From contig DATFPQ010000226.1 in NCBI GenBank assembly GCA_035264765.1, positions 1-23,659 of the forward strand: a DNA stretch of 23,659 nt, given 5' to 3'. This document shows, piece after piece, positions 16,153 to 22,171 of this stretch. The notes under the pieces were generated by a model. The model was not told the origin of the DNA. It saw only the letters and a list, made by a program, of their open reading frames with translations, and searched no databases. This stretch comes from DATFPQ01 sp035264765 (GTDB lineage: Bacteria; Actinomycetota; Actinomycetes; Actinomycetales; Angustibacteraceae). Both the position numbers and the translations under genes were made by a program. Positions within the stretch are counted from its first letter, which is position 1, and each line of letters starts with the position of its first letter.

Positions 16153-17591
16153 GGACCCTCCGGTGCGGACCGCAGGGCGGTGAGGAAGTCGTCGGCCCAC
16201 GTCCGGACGTCGTGGTCGCGCACCCGCCGGCGCAGCGCCCGCATCCGGCGGCGCTTGTCCCGAGGGTCGGCGTCCAGCGCGACCCGGATCGTGGTCTTCA
16301 GCCCGTCGATGTCGTGCGGGTTGCACAGGTAGGCCCGGTCCAGCTCGCCGGCCGCCCCGGTGAACTCGCTCAGGACCAGCGCGCCCCCCTCGTCGTGCCG
16401 GCAGGTCACGTACTCCTTGGCGACCAGGTTCATCCCGTCCCGCAGCGGCGTCACCAGCATCACGTCCGCGGCCAGGAACAGGGACGCCATCTCGGCGCGG
16501 CCGTACGACTGGTGCAGGTAGTGGATGGCGGGGTGCCCGAGCGAGCCGAAGTCGCCGTTGGCCCGGCCTACAGTGACCTCGACCTGCTCGCGCAGCCTGC
16601 GGTAGGCCGTCACGCGCTCGCGGCTCGGCGTCGCCACCTGGACCAGCACGGTCTCCGGCGGGCGCACGACTTCGTCCTCGAGCAGCTCCTCATACGCCTT
16701 CAGCCGGTGCCGGATGCCCTTGGTGTAATCCAGCCGGTCGACGCCGAGCAGCAGCCGTTCGGGGTCGCCGAGCTCGTGCCGGATCTCCTTCGCCCGCTGC
16801 GCGACCTCGGGTTTGCGGGCGAGCTTCTCAAGCCCCTCGGCGTCGATCGAGATGGGGAACTTGGCCGCGCGCACGCGTCGCTCGCCGCCGTTCGCGTCGC
16901 GGACCGTGACGGTGTCGCCGCGGGTGGGCAGCGACAGCAGCCGGCGGCACACCCGCAGGAAGTTCTCGGCGTCCGCTCGGCGCTGGAAGCCGAGCAGGTC
17001 CGCGCCGAGCAGCCCCTCGACGACCTGCCGGCGCCAGGGCAGCTGGGCGAACAGCTCCACCGACGGGAACGGGATGTGGTTGAACCAGCCGATCCGGACG
17101 TCCGGGCGCAGCTCACGCAGCATGGCGGGCACCAGCTGCAGTTGGTAGTCGTGCACCCACACGATGGCGCCCTCGGCCGCCAGCTCGGCGGCGGCCTCGG
17201 CGAACCGCCGGTTGACCCGTCGGTAGCCCTCGAACCAGCGGCGGCTGTACCTCGGCGCGACGATCACGTCGTGGTACAGGGGCCACAGTGTGTCGTTGCT
17301 GAAGCCCTCGTAGTGGTCCTCCACCTCCTGCTCGGTCAGGCCGATCGCGTGCAGGTGCATGCCGCCGTCGTCGAAGGGCTCCGGCGGGTCGCCGGGGTCG
17401 CCGGACCAGCCGACCCAGGCGCCCTCCTGGCCGGTCATGACCGACTGCATGGCGGTGACCAGGCCGCCTGGGCTCTGCTTCCAGTGGACGGTCCCGTCCT
17501 CGTCGACGTGGCGGTCCACGGGCAGGCGGTTGGCGACGACGACGAGGTCGTACGTCGCCGACTCGGGCGACGGCGGGGCCGTGGGGGTCAC
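16149..17591 (-). CDS. otsA: Trehalose-6-phosphate synthase
   Basis: A 480-residue GT20 glycosyltransferase joining a nucleotide-activated glucose to glucose 6-phosphate. Recognisable segments are LVVVANRLPV at the N-terminus, SPGGLVTAM, VWVHDYQLQLVPAMLR, GVDRLDYTKGI (phosphate and donor binding), VTPLRDGMNLVAKEY and LSEFTGAAGEL. The GTG at 17591 follows AGGAG by 9 nt. The frame is open further upstream, but that part shows no family similarity and overlaps the divergent CBS gene, so it is not included. It is the first gene of the otsA-otsB operon. Confidence 0.94.
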   Translation of the reverse strand: MTPTAPPSPESATYDLVVVANRLPVDRHVDEDGTVHWKQSPGGLVTAMQSVMTGQEGAWVGWSGDPGDPPEPFDDGGMHLHAIGLTEQEVEDHYEGFSNDTLWPLYHDVIVAPRYSRRWFEGYRRVNRRFAEAAAELAAEGAIVWVHDYQLQLVPAMLRELRPDVRIGWFNHIPFPSVELFAQLPWRRQVVEGLLGADLLGFQRRADAENFLRVCRRLLSLPTRGDTVTVRDANGGERRVRAAKFPISIDAEGLEKLARKPEVAQRAKEIRHELGDPERLLLGVDRLDYTKGIRHRLKAYEELLEDEVVRPPETVLVQVATPSRERVTAYRRLREQVEVTVGRANGDFGSLGHPAIHYLHQSYGRAEMASLFLAADVMLVTPLRDGMNLVAKEYVTCRHDEGGALVLSEFTGAAGELDRAYLCNPHDIDGLKTTIRVALDADPRDKRRRMRALRRRVRDHDVRTWADDFLTALRSAPEGP

Positions 17592-17628
17592 GTCGGGCGG
17601 CTCCTGGTGGACGTCGAGGGGCGCAGCC

Positions 17629-17634
17629 AGACTA
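17629..17634 (-). promoter_or_regulatory. Possible otsA -10 box
   Basis: TAGTCT on the minus strand lies about 40 nt before the otsA GTG. No convincing -35 box is visible at 16-18 bp, so this is a weak call. Confidence 0.35.
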
Positions 17635-17736
17635 GAGCCCGGGCCGCGCCCCTGTCGTCCGGGGCCGGATCCCGCTAGCGTGGGTTGTCCTACGGCGAGG
17701 GTCGGCCGGAGGGGTCCGGGCTGAGGAGGCGAGGGC

Positions 17737-18165
17737 ATGCGCGTGCACGACGTGCTGCGACGCAAGGGTGCCGACGTGGTGACCGTGCGTCCGGACGCCA
17801 CGGTACGTGAGCTGCTGGACACGCTGGCCGAGCACCGGATCGGTGCGCTGGTGGTGTCTGCGGACGGCACGTCCGTCGACGGCATCGTCAGCGAGCGGGA
17901 CGTCGTACGGCGGCTGCACGACCGTGGGGCGGCGGTTCTGGAGGCCACGGTCACCGAGATCATGACCGGCGAAGTGAGCACGTGCGGCCCTGACGAGCAC
18001 CTCGAGAACCTGATGGCGCTGATGACGAACAACAGGTTCCGTCACGTGCCCGTGGTCCAGGACGGCGCCCTCGTCGGCATCATCAGCATCGGCGACGTCG
18101 TCAAGCACCGGATGGACGAGCTGCAGTCCGAGCGCGACCAGCTCGTCGGCTATATCAGCAGGTGA
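17737..18165 (+). CDS. CBS-domain pair protein
   Basis: A 142-residue protein made only of two CBS motifs: about 8-65 (DGIVSERDVVRRL at the end of the first) and about 73-130 (VPVVQDGALVGIISIGDVVKHRMDE at the end of the second). Such stand-alone Bateman modules bind adenosine nucleotides and act as energy or redox sensors; the ligand and partner here are unknown. The ATG follows a GAGGAGG ribosome site, and a possible -10 box, TAGCGT, lies at 17676-17681. It diverges from otsA and ends 28 nt before a Ser/Thr kinase gene that appears to have its own promoter. Confidence 0.9.
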   Translation: MRVHDVLRRKGADVVTVRPDATVRELLDTLAEHRIGALVVSADGTSVDGIVSERDVVRRLHDRGAAVLEATVTEIMTGEVSTCGPDEHLENLMALMTNNRFRHVPVVQDGALVGIISIGDVVKHRMDELQSERDQLVGYISR

Positions 18166-18180
18166 GGCCGCCGTCTCGCG

Positions 18181-18194
18181 TACCGTTGTCCTCA
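18181..18194 (+). promoter_or_regulatory. Leaderless promoter of the Ser/Thr kinase gene
   Basis: A TACCGT -10 box (18181-18186) stands 7 nt before the ATG at 18194. There is no ribosome site in between. This implies a leaderless transcript independent of the CBS gene. Confidence 0.5.
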
Positions 18195-19912
18195 TGACGG
18201 CGGGCGAGCAGCTGGCGCACGACGTGCAGCAGCTGGGTCCCTACCGCCTGCGGGGACGCTTGGGCGAGGGCGGCATGGGGGTCGTCCACCTCGGCATCGA
18301 CCCGTCCGGACGAGCGGTCGCCGTCAAGGTGCTCCGCGCCCACGTGGCCCACGACCCCGACGCGCGTGCCCGGCTGGCTCGTGAGGTCTCGACGCTGCGG
18401 CGGGTCAGGCACCCGCTGGTGGCGGAGGTGCTCGACGCCGACGTCGACGGCGACCTGCCGTACGTCGTCACCCGCTTCATCCCGGGCTCCGGCCTGGACG
18501 CCGTGGTCCGCGACGCCGGAGGCCTGGACGCCGACCGGCTGGTGCGCGTCGGACGGGGGCTGTCCAGCGCACTCGGGGCCATCCACGCGGCCGGGGTGGT
18601 GCACCGCGACCTCAAGCCGGCCAACGTGCTGCTGCTGGACGGCGACCCGGTCGTCATCGACTTCGGCATCGCGCACGTGGCGGACGACGTCCGGCTGACC
18701 TCGGTCGGGCTGGTCATGGGCACGCCGGGGTACCTGTCCCCCGAGGTCGTGGACGGCGATCCGGTCACTCCCGCCACCGACTGGTGGGGGTGGGCGGCCA
18801 CGCTGGCGTTCGCGGCGAGCGGCCGGCCGCCGTTCGGCCGTGGGCCGATGGACGTCGTGATCGACCGGGTGCGGCGCGGCGAGTGCGACCTGTCCGGCGT
18901 CGACGAGCGGCTGCGGCCCTTGCTCGCGGCGGCACTGGCGGTGGAGCCGGCCGAGCGGCCGCACGCTCTCGAGGTCCTGCACGCCCTGGAGCGGTACGCG
19001 ATGGGGGAGCACGCCACGGTCACGGTGTTCGTACCGCACCGCGACAGTTCGGCGACCCGCCCGGTGGAGCCCCCGACGGTTTCGGCCACGGTGGCCGCGA
19101 CCCGGCTGAACCCTCCTCCTCGGCACCCTGCCTCCGCCGCGCCCTCCATGACGCCGGTGCAGGCGCGCCCCGCAGCTCCCGCTCCGGCGCCAGTCGTCCG
19201 CGCGGCTCCGCCAGTCGTCCGCCCAGCGGCTCCGCCCTCTGTCGTGCGCCCGGCAGCCGCGGCACCGGCGTATCCGAACTCGCCGGCCGGCTACCCGCCG
19301 GGTGCCCACCCTGCGGTTCCAGCCCGGCCATCGCGCCGGACGGGCACGGTGCTCGCCCTGCTTGCCGCCTTGGTCGGGGCCGCGGTCGCCTGGCCGGTCG
19401 CGACCGCGGGCGTCGCACTGGGGCTGATGGTGCTCGCGCGGACGGTCGAACGCGCCAGCAGCGTGCTCGCCCGCCGACGCTACGAGTACGGACCCCGCCG
19501 AAGCGACCCCGCGGTCATGGCGCTCAGCGCACCGTGGCACCTCGCCCGCTCCATCCTGATCGGCGCCTTCGCCGCGCTGCTGCCCGGGCTGCTGGGCGTG
19601 GCCGCGCTGTTCTGCACCGGGCTCGTGGTGACCCGCCCGGACGGCACCCCCGCGCCGTGGTCGCTGCCCGCCGTCGCCGTCGGAAGCCTGGTCGCGCTGC
19701 TCACCTCCTGGTGGGGCCCCGGCGGGGGAGCGCTGCGCCGGGGCACGCGGACCGTCGTGCGCACGCTCGCGCCGCCGTCCGAGCAGGTCGTGGTGGTTCT
19801 GGTGCTCGTGCTCGTGGCCGCCGGCTGCGCCCTGTACGCGGTGCAGCAGGGTTCCCCTTCGTGGTGGCCGGTGCCCGAGCAGCAGCTGCCCACGGTCCTG
19901 CGCCTGCCCTGA
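18194..19912 (+). CDS. Ser/Thr protein kinase with C-terminal membrane segments
   Basis: A 572-residue Hanks-type kinase (PknB-like). The glycine loop is GEGGMGVVH (24-32), the ATP lysine Lys45, the catalytic loop HRDLKPAN (137-144), the metal site DFG (156-158) and the activation-segment end GTPGYLSPE (176-184). The kinase domain ends near 265 and is followed by a Pro/Ala/Val-rich linker (about 285-380) with repeated VVRPAAPP-like units. Hydrophobic segments follow at about 385-418, 453-479, 490-505 and 530-550, giving a multi-pass C-terminus. This differs from PknB, which has one helix and extracellular PASTA repeats; none is present here. The sensed signal and substrates are unknown. It follows the CBS gene by 28 nt and precedes the c-di-GMP gene. 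Confidence 0.92.
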   Translation: MTAGEQLAHDVQQLGPYRLRGRLGEGGMGVVHLGIDPSGRAVAVKVLRAHVAHDPDARARLAREVSTLRRVRHPLVAEVLDADVDGDLPYVVTRFIPGSGLDAVVRDAGGLDADRLVRVGRGLSSALGAIHAAGVVHRDLKPANVLLLDGDPVVIDFGIAHVADDVRLTSVGLVMGTPGYLSPEVVDGDPVTPATDWWGWAATLAFAASGRPPFGRGPMDVVIDRVRRGECDLSGVDERLRPLLAAALAVEPAERPHALEVLHALERYAMGEHATVTVFVPHRDSSATRPVEPPTVSATVAATRLNPPPRHPASAAPSMTPVQARPAAPAPAPVVRAAPPVVRPAAPPSVVRPAAAAPAYPNSPAGYPPGAHPAVPARPSRRTGTVLALLAALVGAAVAWPVATAGVALGLMVLARTVERASSVLARRRYEYGPRRSDPAVMALSAPWHLARSILIGAFAALLPGLLGVAALFCTGLVVTRPDGTPAPWSLPAVAVGSLVALLTSWWGPGGGALRRGTRTVVRTLAPPSEQVVVVLVLVLVAAGCALYAVQQGSPSWWPVPEQQLPTVLRLP

Positions 19913-20017
19913 CGCTGCCCACCACGACAGCAAGGCAGAAGCAGTATTGCGCGGCCGCGGCGACGACCCCGGCGGAGCTCGGCGTCTGCTGAGGTAGCGG
20001 GAACGGCTCACGTCCGC

Positions 20018-20029
20018 GCAGGTACCTGC
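20018..20029. promoter_or_regulatory. 12-bp palindrome before the EAL/GGDEF gene
   Basis: GCAGGTACCTGC is a perfect palindrome ending 13 nt before the GTG start. It could be an operator or a small hairpin at the translation start. No clear ribosome site or -10/-35 pair was found in the 130-nt gap 19913-20042. Confidence 0.35.
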
Positions 20030-20042
20030 CGAGAACGACCGG

Positions 20043-22171
20043 GTGAGCCCGAACCTCGGCCTGCCGCCCATCCGCTCGGTGTACCAGCCCATCGTCGACC
20101 TGCTCCATGGCGGGACGGTGGGATACGAGTCCCTGGTGCGGGGTGCGGCCGGCGCCGAGCTCAGCACGCCGGCCGAGCTGTTCGGCTGGGCCACGTCGGC
20201 TGGTCGCCTCGCCGACCTGGACTGGGCCTGCCGGATGAGCGCGCTGCGGACGGCCGTGGAGGCGGCGCTCCCACGCGGCTCGAGCCTCTTCCTGAACGTC
20301 GAGCCGGCGGCCTTCTCGACGCCGGTCCCGCCGGAGCTGGAGGCACTCGCCGAGCGCGCCGCAGCGGCCGGGCTGCGCGTGGTGGCCGAGGTCACCGAGC
20401 GCTCGCTGGCAGCGGACCCCGCCGCCCTGCTCCGCTTCGCCGACGCGATCCGGAAGCGCGGCTGGGCGCTCGCGGTCGACGACGTGGGGGCCGACATCGC
20501 CTCGCTCGCGATGATGCCCTTCCTGGCCCCGGAGGTGATCAAGCTCGACCTGCGGCTGATCCAGGACCGGACAACGGTCGACGTCGCTCATATCGTCAAT
20601 GCGGTGAACGCGCACGCCGACCGTGAGGGCGCGCTGGTCCTGGCCGAGGGCATCGAGACCGAGGACCACGAGGAGCTGGCGCGGTCCATGGGAGCACACC
20701 TGGGGCAGGGCTGGCTGTACGGACGGCCCGCGCCGCTGCCGGAGGAGCACGTCGCGACTCCGCTGCGGCTGGTCCCGCCCCGACGGCGGTGGAGCGACCT
20801 GCCCCAGGCGACGGTGCCGTGGGACCTGGTGAAGGACGGCGGGGGCGTTCGGCGGTCCCGGAAGCCCCTGCTGGCGGCCATGAGCCGTCACCTCGAGCGC
20901 CAGGCCCTCACGGGGGATCCCGCAACCGTTGTCATCGGTGCGTTCCAGCGGGCGGAGTACTTCACCCCCGCGACGGCGCGGCGCTTCACGGCTCTGGCGT
21001 CTGCGGCGTCGATGGTTGCCGTCTTCGGCGCCGGCATGCCGGAGGTCCCGGCGACGGGCGTCCGCGGGCACAGCCTGGACGAGGGCGATGACCTGCTGCA
21101 CGAGTGGACGATCGCGGTGATCGGGCCGCACTTCGCCGGTGCGCTGGTGGCCCGCGACGTCGGGGACGACGCGGCCGAAGCGGAGCGCCGGTTCGACTAC
21201 GTGGTGACGTACGACCGCCAGACCGTCGTCGACGCAGCTGCGGTGATGATGCGGAGGCTGGGTGCTCGACGTCCCGGTGTCGAGGGCGTCGTGGAGCTGC
21301 CACCGCAACCGTCGCGCCTGGAGCTGCTGAGCCGGGCGGTGTCGGCGGCGGCGAACGGGATCGTGATCGCCGACCTCCGCGCCCCCGACCTGCCGCTGAT
21401 CTATGCGAACGCCGGTTTCGAGCGGCTGACCGGGTACGCGGTGGAGGAGATCCTCGGCCGCAACTGCCGGTTCCTGCAGGGTCCGGACACCGACCCCGCC
21501 GCAGTGCGCGCGCTCGGCGACCTGGTGCGCTCCCGCGAGACCGGCGCCGTGACGCTGCTGAACTACCGCAAGGACGGTCGCGCCTGGTGGAACGAGGTGA
21601 CGTTGTCACCGATGCACGACGCCGCGGGGGTCGTGACGCACATGATCGGCGTCCAGCAGGACGTCACGGCTCGGGTCGAGGCGGAGGCCGAGGTGGTGCG
21701 GCTGGGTTCGACCGACCCGCTCACCGGGCTGGCCAACCGCTGCACCGGCCTACGGGACATCGAGCGGCTGCTGACGGGCGACCGCCCCGTGGCGCTGGTC
21801 TTCTGCGACCTCGACGGCTTCAAGCACGTCAACGACCGCCATGGCCATGTCGTCGGCGACCGGCTCCTGGCCGCCATCGGGCGCGGCCTGGGCGAGTGCC
21901 TGTCCGCGGGCGAGGGGTGTTCCGGTTCGGTGGGGACGAGTTCGTGGTGGTGGTCGAGGGAGCTGACGCCGAGCAGCTGACGCACCTGGTGCAGAGGCTG
22001 GAGGTTTCTGTGGCCGGCTGTGCCGGCGGCTACGGCGTCGGCGTCAGCACCGGGGTCGCCGTGTCCGACGCGCAGACGCGGGGTGTCACGGGGCTGCTCG
22101 AGGTCGCCGACCAGGCGATGTACCGGAACAAGCGAGTCCGGCAGGTCCTGGACGCATGTGGGGTGCGGTGA
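20043..22171 (+). CDS. EAL-DICT-LOV-GGDEF c-di-GMP protein, split by a -1 frameshift
   Basis: The first frame runs from GTG 20043 to a stop at about 21980. After a -1 shift at 21914-21917 the GGDEF domain continues to 22171, giving 709 residues in all. EAL domain, about 10-240: Glu29 in ESLVR, Asn85, Glu116, Asp146-Asp147, Lys167, Glu202 and Gln222 match catalytic positions, so c-di-GMP phosphodiesterase activity is plausible. DICT-like sensory domain, about 275-408. LOV-type PAS domain, about 425-545: GRNCRFLQG with photoactive Cys475, plus the flavin-contacting Asn507, Asn517 and Gln538. GGDEF domain, about 553-709: DGFKHVNDRHGHVVGD, then RFGGDEF at 628-634; the inhibitory RxxD site is absent. 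The predicted role is blue-light-modulated turnover of c-di-GMP. The shift could be a mutation, a sequencing error or programmed slippage. Without it, the protein ends after about 20 wrong residues and lacks the GGDEF active site. Confidence 0.82.

Noticed and set aside
17592..18032. N-terminal extension of otsA
   Set aside because: It is opposite the CBS gene, its sequence is biased, and a ribosome site precedes GTG 17591.
19080..19330. DNA repeat in the kinase linker (Pro/Ala/Val codons)
   Set aside because: The units are imperfect and reflect a low-complexity protein linker, not a separate repeat element or CRISPR. No CRISPR array was seen anywhere in the window.
18155..20542. A 795-codon minus-strand open frame
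   Set aside because: It lies opposite the Ser/Thr kinase and the EAL domain, both with strong family motifs. It is an antisense shadow.
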